Shown here piece by piece: positions 1 to 11,713 of a DNA stretch of 64,000 nucleotides. Origin of the DNA: Ctena decussata. Lineage: Eukaryota > Mollusca > Bivalvia > Lucinida > Lucinidae. The stretch covers positions 63,189,434 through 63,253,433 of the forward strand of contig OZ022506.1 of assembly GCA_963989385.1 (NCBI GenBank), in the 5' to 3' direction. The notes beneath the pieces are model-generated. The model did no database searches. It saw only the letters and a program-made list of their open reading frames with translations, and was not told where the DNA came from. The translations under genes were made by a program, and so were the position numbers. How positions within the stretch are numbered: the first letter of the stretch is position 1; the number at the start of each line of letters is the position of its first letter.

Positions 1-260
1 GTCCCACATGGACAAGTTTAGTGTATGGATGCAACAATTCTATACATCTAAGGCGCAGAGGTAAGCGGAGCCGTTGTAAAAACTTGCTGGCAAAGGCAGA
101 AACAATGTGTGTCGCGGTTTGGTGGCATTTACCGATACACTGGCGCTCACGTATTTGTACACATTCAAAACGCGTCGGAGACGCAGTTGATGCGCGCGGG
201 ATACGCGGTAATTATGGACGCGAATATTTTAGTAGCCAATGAAAATTCGTTCTCAGTTTT
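1..260. repeat. CpG-rich repeat end with inverted partner at 12.6-12.8 kb
   Basis: This block is rich in ACGCG and GCGCG words, unlike the AT-rich surroundings. Positions 136-162 (starting TACACTGGCGCTCACG) recur as a perfect 27-bp reverse complement at 12766-12792. The DNA inward of both copies is again CpG-rich but no longer alignable base for base. It may be the end of a mobile element or two copies of one repeat in opposite orientation. Short reading frames here have no recognisable protein character. Confidence 0.55.
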
Positions 261-382
261 GGGTCACTGTAATCCTTGGACCAAATCACTTGGACCATTG
301 GACCTTGGACTGGTCCAACTCGGACTGCACTGGTGTAATCCTTGGACCAGTTACCTGTTGGACCAAATTTTCATACAGGTAC
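261..382 (+). repeat. GGACCAA-rich repeat, left copy of a 120-bp inverted pair
   Basis: This block is built from overlapping TTGGACCAA, GGTCCAA and TAATCCTTGGACC words. Its reverse complement lies at 7341-7460 with only a few mismatches, starting at TACCTGTATGAAAATTTGG. Weaker fragments with the same words occur at about 6410-6450 and 6605-6715. Possible terminal or subterminal repeats of a ~7.2 kb non-coding element. Confidence 0.7.
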
Positions 383-1080
383 TTTTGACAAATGAATAAA
401 CACTAATATATATAATAATATCTGTCACTGCATAACAAATGACTACCTGAGAAGCCCTACCTTATTGTTTACTAAATTTATTGACAAATATCACTGAAAA
501 ATAATGAAGTTTACAGGAAAATCATAGAAAAGTTTATGCTGTGTAAAATAGCAAATACTGTATATTATTATAATCAGTGAAAAGAGAGATTTTGCATTTT
601 TCCAACCAACTTGTATGTGCGTGAAATTATTTAAGTCCATGATTCTAGCTTCATGTTTTTGTTGTTTGTTGTTTTTTTTTTGTATTTATTTATTTTTTAA
701 ATTTATTTGTATATCTATTTTCTAGTTAGGAAAGAAAATGATCATTTAACCATGGGTAAAGATAGGTACTTGGTGATTTGAGCTTCGTGATAAATTTGCT
801 TTGGTTCTTAAAAATTTCAGTTTGGTAATTTTTGTTTAACGGTAAGTTTTATAACAATATTATAAGTAAATTATAGTGACATATTTATGTAAGGCCATAT
901 AGAAAGTTCACTTTAAATATCAAACTGACTCAACTTAAAAAAATCAAAAAGCCATTGTGAATACGATAATGATTTAAGTACTGGGACAGCTCAAAATAAT
1001 TTTAATTTTGTCCCAAATAGAAAATTAACTATTTCAGAAGTGTCAAATGGTAGAAGTCACTGGTAATGCACTTCCATTCT
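383..1080. other. AT-rich spacer, nothing recognised
   Basis: No reading frame, repeat or RNA structure that I can support. Poly-T and poly-A runs are common. Confidence 0.6.
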
Positions 1081-1082
1081 GC

Positions 1083-1240
1083 ATTTAATTTTCACGACTG
1101 ATTGATTGTTTTGGGTTTAACAGCCCTTTTAGGCAGTATTTAAGTCTATATCGGGCCATCTCCCAGAGAGAGGGAGAAAGAAGAGAAATGATAGACGAGA
1201 GAAAAAATGTCCAAACAATCCCACCCCCACCCAGTCCCGG
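1083..1240 (+). repeat. Dispersed repeat R1, left half
   Basis: The section with AGGCAGTATTTAAGTCTATA, then an AGAGAGAGGGAGAAAG purine stretch and GATAGACGAGAG, recurs at 23640-23780 (longest copy) and 35215-35360. The right half of the family (CTACTGCAAGCAC to CCCGACCACC) is missing here but occurs at 3131-3232, so this may be one copy split by later insertions. Confidence 0.65.
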
Positions 1241-1296
1241 ATCCATGGGTGGGCTTTGGGGCTTCAGCCCCGCCACCTGGGCCTGGTTGAATTAAA

Positions 1297-1367
1297 ACAT
1301 ATGTTGTGACATCTCATCAGAATCGCCTCGGCGAGGCGATTCTAATGAGTTATCACAACATATATTT
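1297..1367. repeat. Short palindrome (hairpin)
   Basis: Two ~35-bp arms, ATGTTGTGACATCTCAT onward and its complement ending ATCACAACATAT, meet at the centre CGCCTCGGCGAGGCG. Two mismatches were noticed in the arms. Probably a fold-back element remnant. Confidence 0.7.
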
Positions 1368-1974
1368 CATGGCAAAAAGGACATTATCAAAAATTCTCAA
1401 CAAAACGATCCCTATTTATCTATAATACTAAATAAACGAAGTAACGCATAAACTGCAAAATTGGTGGCATTTTCAAGCGTAATTTCTATACTGGTTCTTT
1501 CGCATATTGCTATCATTGATAATTTCGGTTAGCGTGTGTTTTAGTTTCACGTAGATTTAAAGAATTTGGCAATTAAATTCGTCTTTCATTTTAAATTCTC
1601 CCAAGTATTTTTCTAGAAACTTCGATGTCAACAATGGGTGCGTTCGAGTGAAATTATCGTGTACTCGAATACACGTTTTAAATTAATCCGGTCGTTTCGG
1701 TTCTGCGTCGTTATATCGGCGCGCTGCTTAGCAAGTCCAAATTTAGCAGGTTCTAATGCAAAAATCCGACCCATGAACGTACGTCATTCCCCATAAATAA
1801 CGATTTATTTTTGTATTTTTGCTCATATGTCTAAACGGATGAAGAACTAAATGGTAATAGTCCCGACGGCCCTGGCTCGAAACGACCCATTTTCTTCCAG
1901 AACGATAGTCAATACGAGTAGCCAATCGAACTCGCCCATTGAAGAATAAAGCTCAACGCACATGGTCTTTCGAA

Positions 1975-2078
1975 AAGTTGGACGGACACACGGCGCCAAG
2001 TGTGTGCGGCTATGGTTACGTACCGCTGAGCCACTTGGGGAACGTCGTTAGGAGAATTCAAACTGAACTGAACTTTCG
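1975..2078. repeat. Dispersed repeat R2 (CCGCTGAGCCACTTGG family)
   Basis: GGACGGACACACGGCGCCAA followed by TACCGCTGAGCCACTTGGGG and GAATTCAAACTGAACTGAAC. A close copy lies at 35030-35115 and a 3' fragment at 47030-47090. It resembles a tRNA-derived SINE segment, but no full A/B-box pair was located. Confidence 0.6.
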
Positions 2079-2345
2079 AAAAGACAAAAATTAAAAATGC
2101 CTAAGGTTAACACACATGCGCCAGGTAAGAAAGGGCATTTTTTCGGAAGCAGACAAATCAATATCAATGATTCAACGAAGCTAAATATAAGCCTTTAGTC
2201 TTCAGAGGGCTTGAATATTTTCCCCAAAAACGTTCCAGGACCCAATTTTTTCAGAAAAAAAAAATACCCAGGACAGGTCACATAACCAAGATGGCAAACA
2301 TTTATTATGGTAAAACATTTCAAAAATCTTCTCCCCCAGAACCAC

Positions 2346-2612
2346 GCCGGGCCGTGTAGCGCAATCGGTAGGACACCTGACTCATAAGTCAGAGGTCCTG
2401 GGTTCGAAACCCGGTCTGGCCACATACTTTCGTTTCTCCTTCCGCTGATTCAAGAAGGGTAGTTGTCAGTTACTGGCGGAAGTATGTGCACTTAGTACTG
2501 GTTAACCGCTTAGGAGGTCTAAGCCTGCCCAGGAATAGTGTGGTTAGGTTAACTGACCGTCCCGACATGACCTTAGCTGTTTACCGTGGACGTTAAGCAT
2601 CAAATCAACCAA
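2346..2612 (+). mobile_element. tRNA-derived SINE (family S), complete, with 17-bp target duplication
   Basis: The tRNA-like head has an A-box-like TAGCGCAATCGG and a B box GGTTCGAAACCC. A ~170-bp body follows with CTTTCGTTTCTCCTTCCGC, GGTTAACCGCTTAGGAGGTC and CCGTCCCGACATGACC. The insertion is bounded by a perfect 17-bp direct repeat (ttctcccccagaaccac) at 2329-2345 and 2613-2629. That is the mark of LINE-assisted retroposition and fixes both ends. It is a pseudo-tRNA head: the anticodon arm is a near-palindrome with a short loop, so a working tRNA is unlikely. Confidence 0.93.
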
Positions 2613-3010
2613 TTCTCCCCCAGAACCACAAATCCTATGATCTTGAAACTTAGCATGTCGCATCAAGGACTCAAAAGCTCAACAAAATTTATATAAATGA
2701 TGACCCTGGGATGACCTTGATCTGTTTTACGGCAAGGTCAACTTTTGAGTCACTTCGGTTTTTCTATAGGAAAAAGTGAAAAAAGTTGATTTTTTTAGAA
2801 ACAATGCAGTCTGCTACCTGAAAGTTTGTAGATGCAGACAACTAATTAGGTAAATGAAGCTTTAGTGAGTATTCATGGTAAAGGTCATATCTTCACCAAG
2901 GCCTAAGGCCATTTACATTGAAAAATTAAACTCGCTTTTTTATATAAACTTGACCATCATGAAATATTTCCGCGCTTGCGCGGGCTCTTTTCTAGTGTTA
3001 TATATTTTCA
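2613..3010. other. Spacer, nothing recognised
   Basis: Apart from the SINE's right target duplication at its start, no gene or repeat can be supported. Confidence 0.5.
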
Positions 3011-3114
3011 AGCCCCACTAACACCCAGCCCCTCCCCCCGCCCCCAAAACACATATCTCGGCACCTTCCATCCCCACAAGTTATCCAGAACCCCACCAGA
3101 ATGCGGTGGTCTGG

Positions 3115-3235
3115 ATCCGGGCCTGGACACCTACTGCAAGCACAGTAAGCCCTTGCCCTATGTTCCAAATCAGTAGGACGCCCCGGCATTAGAAGTTATA
3201 CACAGCACCATCCCACCACCCGACCACCTTCTAAT
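3115..3235 (+). repeat. Dispersed repeat R1, right half
   Basis: CTACTGCAAGCACAGTAAGC through CACCATCCCACCACCCGACC matches 23788-23885 closely. There it directly follows the R1 left half. Here the left half is 1.9 kb upstream. Confidence 0.65.
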
Positions 3236-5250
3236 TTTGACAAAGTGGCTTTCAATACAGATTCAGTCAGAAATAGGAGATACATCTCCTGTACAGTAAT
3301 TGGCTTCATATTCTCATTAATTTTCTATTACTAGCCAAAATATAAAAGTGTGTTAACTCAGAACTATTTAGGATAGGATAACGAATCTGTGAAAATTAAT
3401 TGTAGGGTAGAAATAGCTTTATTACTCATAGTTTTCCCCTTTTTTTCAATATAAACACAGAGAATTAATATCTCAGAATACATAAAATTTTATATTTTCC
3501 ACTTGAAAAAGTTTTAGGTTCCAGACCATTAGACTGACAAAAAGAAGGACAATAAGATATGCTGGAATTACAGTAGTTTGTTAGTGTCCAAATATTTAGG
3601 TAACTTATGGTATAAAAATAGAAGAAAAAGAAAAGAAACAGAAAAAAATCCATAAATAAGTGTTATGAAAAATGTTATACAATTAGGTTCACATCTGCGT
3701 TTTGCTGCATTTTAACACGTGCATGTTTTAACATATATTGTCGCTTTTTCCCAAAAATACATAATAAAATACTGAATAAAATGCTTCTCTAGAGCGGAAT
3801 AAACAGAAATATACCGTAATCAGGTTGATCTGTGCAGACCTGTCCTTAGTGCTTTAAAATTTGTTCCCAAGTTATACATTGATTTATTTTTTTATATATT
3901 CTCAAAGTATCATAATTAAGCATACTCACAGACCAATAAAGGGTGGTTGGTGATGATAATTATAAGATAAATTCTGTTAATACGCTCCATAACTGTCCTT
4001 CATTAGAACTGCCTCATCAAGGCTGCTCTAATAACAGTAGCTTATAATTATGGTTTGGATCGTATCCCATCGCCTCTGCGCCTCAGTAAATAGTTATATC
4101 AGGAACACAAATGACAATGAAATTCTTATAAAATATGAACAGTTCAAGTATGATGCAGAAATAATGGCCATTATGCATGGAAAATATCTTAAAAATATTT
4201 TAATAAAAAAAAATGGACTATTTACAAATTGCATCACAATTTATGACATTTTTTTTATTTAGTTACGATCTCAGAACATTTTGCTTTTGTTTGGAATATT
4301 TAACAAACACTAAAAGTACGATATCTGTTGCACAACATAAAATGTGATGTAAAACTTATTTTGAGATAATATTTATGAACAAATATATTTTATCATTGAA
4401 TTTTTGAGGAAAAAAGGAGAGAAAAAAAAACAGTAAGAAAACTGATATATGCACACTAGAAATGTTTACTGTATATATGGTAATGTGCTGTGATTTCATA
4501 AATTGACAGCCCCCTACTGTTTATTGGAGTTCTGACACACTCTAGTAGCTGCTACTGTTAGAAAATTACAAAATACAGTCCTAACAGGTAGCTTTTGATA
4601 ACTGCCTGAATCCTGTACTGTAGAACAACAGATATACCATATTAATCCTATTAAATACCCAGGGGGGTGTTTCATTTTGCGAAAAGGGGTGGGGGGGGCG
4701 GTATTCAGAGCCTAGATTGTAGTAAATCAGTCACTGCCAAAAAACTATAAGTAGCAATATAAGGTGATGGGTATACTTTCAGAAGAAGCAATTAACTCTA
4801 CTGTTTTTGCCCCCTTTCTCAGTATAGGGTCAACTCTTTAAGAGAAGATCACATTTCAAAAAGCTACTTTAATTATCCAGAGAAGCAAACAGGAATTCAA
4901 AAAGTTAAGATAGCATTATTTTAGGAAAAGAGGTAGCTAGAGCAGTGTTTTTTATTAGGATGAATATGGTATATATGAGAGTTTTTTTTTCACTGACCAA
5001 GGAAAAAAGAGCAAAAGGACATACTAGTTGACTCTCCCCCATAAATAGGGATAAAATCAATGAAATGTTAAAAAGAAATACAAATACAAAAAATTAACAA
5101 TGATGCCATTTTTTTCCTTCACACTTTTGCATTTGCCATTATTGTTCAAATGTAAATATTCGGACTAACCATTATATGCATTGCAGTACATGTCTGTAAT
5201 TTCCCAATTAAGGTAAAAGCCCATTACATGTATATCTCCTTTCTTAAAAA
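3236..5250. other. AT-rich spacer, nothing recognised
   Basis: No coding signature or clear repeat on either strand. Short reading frames are low-complexity (poly-F or poly-K) shadows of T- and A-rich runs. Confidence 0.5.
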
Positions 5251-5251
5251 G

Positions 5252-5445
5252 ATAGGCCCCACAATAGCTCAATAAGTTAAGCATTGGCCTGCTAAGCCAG
5301 CGGTCCAGATCCAAATCCCGCTAGAGGTGGAAATCTTTCAATTTTAGTAGCTCGCCTGAACGAAGTTCAGGTAGAGCTATTGCACTACCCACGGCGTCGG
5401 CGTTGGCGTCGGCGTTGGCGTCGGCGTTGGCGTCGGCGTTAGTAA
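5252..5445 (+). repeat. tRNA-like repeat plus 12-bp minisatellite
   Basis: CAATAGCTCAATAAGTTAAG, GGCCTGCTAAGCCAGCGGTC and CCAGATCCAAATCCCGC look like a degenerate tRNA head (A and B boxes, anticodon arm GCCTGCTAAGCC). It is followed by a hairpin, GCTCGCCTGAACGAAGTTCA, and four units of the 12-mer GGCGTCGGCGTT at about 5392-5441. Confidence 0.6.
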
Positions 5446-6339
5446 AATGTTAGAGTTTTTTATGTGATGGGCAAGGCGCTGTCAGGCGAGCTATCATGTC
5501 CCTGTGACAGGTCTTGTTTTGTTTCAGTTTTCCAACATTTCTGAGAAAAATATTTTAGTTATGATCAATATTAGCTACGTAAAACTTGTGGCTTTATTTT
5601 TGAAGAAAATAAACTAGGACAACCTATTGCATCATTTAATTGATCGACACCCTGACTAAATCTGTCTGAACTTCTGAAGGCATGCACAGGCTGTGAGAGC
5701 ACTGACAAGCCTGCAGATATGCATGGCATGGTCTGAGTATTACATGCGCTACCACAGGCAGTCAGCCCAGATAAAGCCAAGATAAAGCTTGACCATACAA
5801 TTACCAGTATGATCAGCAAACGCCCACTTAAGAAACCACACATTTGCAAACATTGAACAGTTTGAAAATCTCCAAGATTTACTGATAGTTGAATTTTATG
5901 ATTGGTGGAGTAAATAACTTCACAATAGCATTAACCTCTAATCTGTGCACCTGTGTTCTTTTCAGCCAATAGCTGTCTAAAGTCGATTAAAGAAAGGCCG
6001 TAAAATTATTCGTGATATAACTTTAACCTGATTGATTATGACTGCTGGGCATGTCCAGTCTTCATTTTTTGGCGGGAATTGCGGTCCGCTTATAACGCTC
6101 TTTTTGTGTATTTTCTTAAATTCTCCTGTTTTCAGTGACCATCCCAAATCATAAATTGGGCAGATAAATATACTTTTACTAGCAATCATTATCATGCCTG
6201 GGATATAATGTTTTGTGAGAAAGTTAATTGAAATATTCAGGGTGTAAATCTTTAAGTCTTGCATAATTACTTCCCCTTATAAACCATCCACCTAAATCCA
6301 CTCATCCGCTTGTGATCATTATTCATAACTGAAAATCTT

Positions 6340-6393
6340 AAATGTTGAAAGATGTAAAATAAAAATGCATTGAAAGATGTAAAATAAAAATGC
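6340..6393 (+). repeat. Direct duplication of ~26 bp
   Basis: GAAAGATGTAAAATAAAAAT occurs twice back to back in AT-rich DNA. Confidence 0.7.
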
Positions 6394-7340
6394 ATATTTT
6401 TGTGTCAACACTGACATCGGTCCAAGTATTAAAATTTGGTCCAACAGGAAAATAGTCAAAGTATTTTTTTATTTTTTTTATTCGTTCCCATGAGTGAAAT
6501 ATATGTCGTATTATTTGTTTTAATGTATGATCTAGTAACTACCGATCTATCAAAATATTAGTAATGCTAAAAGAAAGTAAAAAAGATTGTCGCTTGTTCA
6601 GATAAATTTGGCCCAAAAATTTTCCAGTATGATCCAACAGGTAGCCGGTCCAAGTATTACTCCATATCAGTCCAAGTTCCAGCAGTCCAAGTGATTTAAT
6701 ACAGCAGGTAACTGTATCACAGAATTTGTAATAATTTCATCTTTTCATTTTATCATGTGTACAAGTATATAAGTACAGATTGCATTAAAAATTATATGTC
6801 TCATGAAGTGTGCTAGATTTATTGAAACATTACGCAAAAAGTTTATTTGCCTTTAAACTTGTTTTATAAATAGCATAATTTTTCTTTTCATCTGCCAGCT
6901 TGCTTTCTTCTTTCAGCATAACTTCTACATAGAAATGTAACTGTTCCACTTACATATTGTGCAATGAAAACTTTTCTAAAATTATCACATGTAAAAAATT
7001 GAAAACTGATCTGTATAAAATTTGACAGGTTCAAGTCAAAGTATTCATTTCCACTGCCAGTAATGTTACGTGCGCAGCTGAAGGCAAAAATAAAAATAAA
7101 TCAAAAGAAAAATTAAATAATAAAAAGGAAAATGAAATGTTATACGCATCAATAAAACGATAGTTTGGATAAAATATATATTTTTTTCTTTTTTGAAAAG
7201 ATTTGTTTTTTTCTTTATGGGAAAGACAGCTGGATTTTTTTAGAATTCAAATTCTTTGAATGGTTTGACTGGTAATTATTGTTTTGCAATGACACTTACA
7301 ACTAATTATCAGTGTTTATTTAACCATTCAAACTACCTGT

Positions 7341-7460
7341 TACCTGTATGAAAATTTGGTCCAACAGGTAACTGGTCCAAGGATTACACCAGTGCAGTCC
7401 GACTTGGACCAGTCCAAGGTCCAATGGTCCAAGTGATTTGGTCCAAGGATTACAGTGACC
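7341..7460 (-). repeat. GGACCAA-rich repeat, right copy of the 120-bp inverted pair
   Basis: Reverse complement of 261-382 with very few differences. Beyond it (7466-7630) is a CpG-rich stretch with CGACGCGTGCAACGCGC, mirroring the CpG-rich stretch outside the left copy. This supports two related element ends facing each other. Confidence 0.7.
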
Positions 7461-7959
7461 CCTCAGTTTTGCGTATACCGCGAAGCGACGCGTGCAACGC
7501 GCATTTTACGCAAATTTCATGGACCCAATCAAAATGCGCACATGATACGGGTAGTGACGTAGTCCTTTGCGTCTCAACGCGCGCGTACGGGAACCAATCA
7601 AAATCGCGTATTGAATGCGCATTTTAGTGAGGTCAACTTTAAGTAAATCATGTGAAAGAAAGAGCCATTAGTCTACATCAAGCTTGATGTCGAATGCTCA
7701 TTTGGTCTTACTTGAACCATAACGGGACAGAAAGAAAAAAAAAAGAAGCCTAGAAACTCGACCGGCAACTCAAAACTAAATGCGACTGGGACAGTCCCAT
7801 GACACTTCGCCGTTGAAGTGGAAATAAATCGCACTCTTCAGCCATAAATTCCTTTCGTATCAGAAATTAAAATCGTGGAATCTGAAATTAATATGGCCTT
7901 TATGGAAAATAAGTGCCAGGCGGCAGTCACTTTGAATCTTAAAGAATTCAAGTCAGGGT

Positions 7960-7985
7960 GGGGGGGGGGGGGGGGGGGGGGGGGG
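7960..7985. repeat. Poly-G tract
   Basis: A run of about 26 G. Similar runs occur at 8177-8195, 15048-15079, 20233-20261 and 62657-62685. Lengths may be unreliable in the assembly. Confidence 0.85.
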
Positions 7986-8025
7986 ATAAAAACCTCTGAT
8001 CAGTGACCTATAAATAGCAGTGACC

Positions 8026-8289
8026 TGGAGGGCTGATTGGAGTTTTACGAGAGCATGTTTGGGAGAGGAGTGGTAGGTCACTGCTCTGATCAACATGACT
8101 TGGAAACGGCTGTCTCCAGGGCAGTGTCATCAGCCCTATCCTATTCATTGTAATAATAAATACCCTGGATGATGCTGGGGGGGGGGGGGGGGGGGCAAAC
8201 CTCTCTGTTTCTCAGTTTGCAGATGACAGTGCTATCTGGACCTACCACTCCTCTCCCAAATATGCTCTCGTAAAACTCCAGTCAGCCCT
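8026..8289. repeat. Local inverted duplication inside a retrotransposon
   Basis: About 53 bp at 8026-8078 (GGAGGGCTGATTGGAGTTTT onward) is repeated as reverse complement at 8237-8289 with two mismatches noticed. The right copy is in the coding sense of the reverse transcriptase. The left copy is out of place, so part of the RT was copied backwards. A poly-G tract lies between the arms. Confidence 0.85.
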
Positions 8290-9640
8290 CCAGACAATCG
8301 AGATATGGTCCACGCTCTGGGGCTTAAAATACCCACTATTAAGACAAAGGCTATAATTTTCCCTTAATAAAGACTTAATATTGAATCATTTTAAAAACTC
8401 TCCCTTTTTGGGACAGAAATAGAATTTAGTGACAATATCACCTTCCTGAGCATGATCCTAGATAGCAAACTAACATATGGGGTCAGCATATTAAAAATCT
8501 GATTGAAAAATGTAATAAAGACCTAACCCTCATGAGGATGGTTTCAGGCACCTCCTATGAAGCAGACAAAAAAATCCTATTGACATTATATAAGGCCCTA
8601 ATCCTCAGTAAAAGTCGATTATGGTGCCCAAGCTTATAACTCGGCACCCAAACATCTACTCTCAAAGCGCAAGACCTCATCTAAAACAACTTAGCACTCC
8701 GTATTGCTACGAGGGCATACCACTCCGCCCCTATTAATGCTTTAGAAGTTGAATGTGGAATTAAACTCCTACATCTGAAGGTGCCTGGCTGCGTAGCGCA
8801 ATCGATAGGGCACCTGACTCATGCCAGAGGTCTTGGGTTCAAGAACCCGGTTGGGCCACATACTTTGTTTCTCCTTCCGCTGATTCAAGAAAGGCAGTTG
8901 TCAATTATTGACCACCGGCACTTACAACCATACCGAACCCTCAAAACTGGACGTTTATCCCCTAATAAATGAAGCAGTATTAAACCGAAAAATGGCAATC
9001 CCAATGGACCAATAGCAACAAGGGCCACACCTTCCATTTCGTCAAACCAAAGGTTAAACTTCAATGTGACGTATATAGTCTCAATAGACGTTTCAACATA
9101 GCCTATTCCGGACTAAGGCTAGGACACTGCAGGCAGGGCTGCCTTCACTACAGTAACCAGTCCGCCCTATGCCCCCACTGCAATGATGCAGAAGATCTCA
9201 ACCATATCTTCTTTGACTGTGTGGCCCCAAAACAATCAAAGGCGAGACCATAGAATCCACCAAATTCAAGTTAGGCTATCACACAATAGACCTGAGACTG
9301 CTCCTGTCTCCCCCAAAGAAACATGCAAATACAATACAGACGGTAGTCTTTGAATACCTGGACAAAACCAATATCATTGCCAGGATATAGATAGATTCCA
9401 ATACAATAGGGAAAAAATCCCCCTAATTTTCTCTACTTCGAGTCCCTGTTGCTAACCACCTACCAAACCCATTTCCCAAAATCCCTGGATCCACATTAAT
9501 ACCCTACTAAGTGTTATGCTCATGACAAAAACTCCCATTACCCAGTAAAAGCCCCAGAATCCATCTGTACGACTACAATCTGACTTTCCCTACGGTCGTA
9601 TAAATAACTTTTGTCTATTGACAATAAAGGCTAAAATTAA
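8090..9640 (+). pseudogene. Dead non-LTR retrotransposon (reverse transcriptase and C-terminal part)
   Basis: The plus-strand translation gives QGSVISPILF (from 8117), a reverse-transcriptase motif. After a poly-G insertion it gives SQFADDSAIW (8216-8227 encodes FADD, the catalytic aspartates), then a stretch like LQSALQTIEIWSTLWGLK. Further on are a match to the LRIATRAYHSAPINALEVE-type thumb region and, near 9120-9220, LRLGHC with CPHCNDAEDLNHIFFDC, a zinc-finger-like tail typical of Jockey/I-related LINEs. Frameshifts, stops, the poly-G insertion and a SINE at 8782 break it. No full ORF and no endonuclease domain were seen. Subfamily unresolved. Confidence 0.8.
8782..8912 (+). mobile_element. 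SINE (family S), 3'-truncated, inside the retrotransposon
   Basis: GCGTAGCGCAATCGATAGGG, CACCTGACTCATGCCAGAGG and GGTTCAAGAACCCGG form the tRNA-like head, then TTTCTCCTTCCGCTGATTCA. The homology stops near 8912, before the shared tail. It interrupts the LINE coding sequence, so it inserted later. Confidence 0.8.
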
Positions 9641-10830
9641 TGTGTATCCAACATCCTTAACCTCACACCCAGGCTAAGTTACCTGGAAACTAAATGAGCC
9701 ATAATAAGGTTCAGCACATTTGCTCCCTAGAAACAGCCAAAAGAAACTGCCCTTTTTTCCCGTCAATCCGCAATAAGAAATAAGCTATAGTCCTCTGGTC
9801 CATTAATAATACTCTCCATTTCTTCCCCACCCCCAAATTAATGTGTATCCAACCTCCTTAATCTCACACCCAGGCTTAGTTACCTGGAAACTAAATAAAC
9901 CATTATAAGGTTCATCTCGTTTGCTCCCTAGAAACAGCCAAAAGAAACCGCCGTCCTTTTTGAACAACCCGCAATAAGAAATAAGCTACTGTCCCCGTGT
10001 CTATTAATAATATTCTCCATTTCCCCTCCAAAAAATAATGTGTATCCAACCTCCTTAATCTCATACCCAGGCTTAGTTACCTGGAAACTAAATAAACCAT
10101 TATAAGGTTCAACTCATTTGCTCCCTAGAAACAGCCAAAAGAAACCGCCGTCCTTTTTGAACAACCCGCAATAAGAAATAAGCTACTGTCCCCGTGTCTA
10201 TTAATAATATTCTCCATTTCCCCTCCAAAAAAGATGTGTATCCAACCTCCTTAATCTCATACCCAGGCTTAGTTACCAGGAAACTAAATATACCATTATA
10301 AGGTTCAACTCATTTGCTCCCTAGAAACAGCCAAAAGAAACCGTCGTCCTTTTTGAACAACCCGCAATAAGAAATAAGCTACTGTCCCCGTGTCTATTAA
10401 TAATATTCTCCTTTTCCCCTCCAAAAAATAATGTGTATCCAACCTCCTTAATCTCATACCCAGGCTTAGTTACCAGGAAACTAAATAAACCATTATAAGG
10501 TTCAACTCATTTGGTCCCTAGAAACAGCCAAAAGAAACCGCCGTCCTTTTTGAACTATCCACAATAAGAAATAAGCTACTGTCCCCGTGTCTATTAATAA
10601 TATTCTCCATTTCCCCTCCAAAAAATAATGTGTATCCAACCTCCTTAATCTCATACCCAGGCTTAGTTACCTGGAAACCAACTGAACCATTATAAGGTTC
10701 ATCACATTTGGTCCCTAGAAACAGCAAAAAGAAACTGCTCTCTCCTCCCAACAATCCACAATAAGAAATTAGCTACAGTCCTCTTGTTGACTAATAATAT
10801 TCTCCATTTCCCAAAATATTAGAACACTAA
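9638..10830 (+). repeat. Tandem array of ~197-bp units at the retrotransposon 3' end
   Basis: Units begin at TAATGTGTATCCAAC: 9638, 9839, 10036, 10231, 10429 and 10626 (spacing 195-201). Each contains CCCAGGCTTAGTTACC, a conserved CCATTATAAGGTTCA, CCCTAGAAACAGCC, AATAAGAAATAAGCTAC and TAATAATATTCTCC. A more diverged unit continues to about 10990. The first units lie just beyond the zinc-finger tail of the LINE, so the array may be its expanded 3' UTR. Confidence 0.9.
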
Positions 10831-10990
10831 AAAAACTCCCATGAAAATACAGGACCCTAAAACTTTAAATATGCAATATACTTTGGAACCAACTAAACCA
10901 AGATAAGGTTTAGAACAAATGCTACAGCCCTAGGTCCCAAAAGGAATTTTTACCCCACCTACCTCCCTCCCAACAGATTTAAGCTACGAT

Positions 10991-11712
10991 CTTCTCTGAG
11001 ACCAACGGTCGCAATTCATGATGTAACCCAGGCAGTCTCAATTACTCATGAGGGCCACAAAAACATGAGACAACTGCATTCCAGATGACCCTCAATCTCT
11101 TATCCCCCACTGCCCATTGCATTAGTTAATAAGGGAATTTGCTCCCCACCTAAGAATTTGCTCCCCATCCCCCCCTAGACCTGCCCTGGGCCCAGCCAGG
11201 ACAGGGGGCTTGTTCCGGCAGAACTAGCAAAGTGAAGTCTGATGGAGGCCTGCATTTCGGGGAAGATGCATTATGGCCGGAAGTGTGCCTCTCTTTTGAT
11301 GCGTTTCCAGAAGCCCTGAATTGTATTGCTAAAGCCAACCCACAGTGGGTCGCGAGGGCTGTGTGCATGGGAAGTGATTTATGCGGATCTGTGTACAAGT
11401 CCATTTGGGTTCTATCCTTCAGCCAAAACTACATGCTACAAATGAAATATTCTTTAATTTTATTTTGTTTACTTTTACTCTGTGCAGAGGATACCTGTTT
11501 CGATTCAGCACAGATTGCTCTGCAATAAGGTAATCCGAAGAGAACCCACTTGTCTGTTCAGGCTATACCATTTCCTATTCAATGCAAGTTACTTCGATGT
11601 AAAATAAATGTGAGATGGGAGTGCGCTGACCACTGAGCTGTGGAGACCCCTTGAAATAGTCTTGAATTGGCTTTGAAACTCTTATAATTTCTTATAAAAA
11701 TATGCCAGTATT
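10991..11712. other. Spacer, nothing recognised
   Basis: Overlapping reading frames around 11150-11528 on both strands look like shadows. No conserved domain, signal peptide or splice context supports a gene. Confidence 0.45.
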
Positions 11713-11713
11713 C

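Noticed and set aside
2346..2425. Functional tRNA gene
   Set aside because: A and B boxes are good, but the anticodon arm is a near-palindrome with the wrong loop size, and the sequence continues into a SINE body with a 17-bp target duplication.
9638..10830. CRISPR array
   Set aside because: Units of 197 bp are repeats throughout, with no unique spacers, in a eukaryotic genome.
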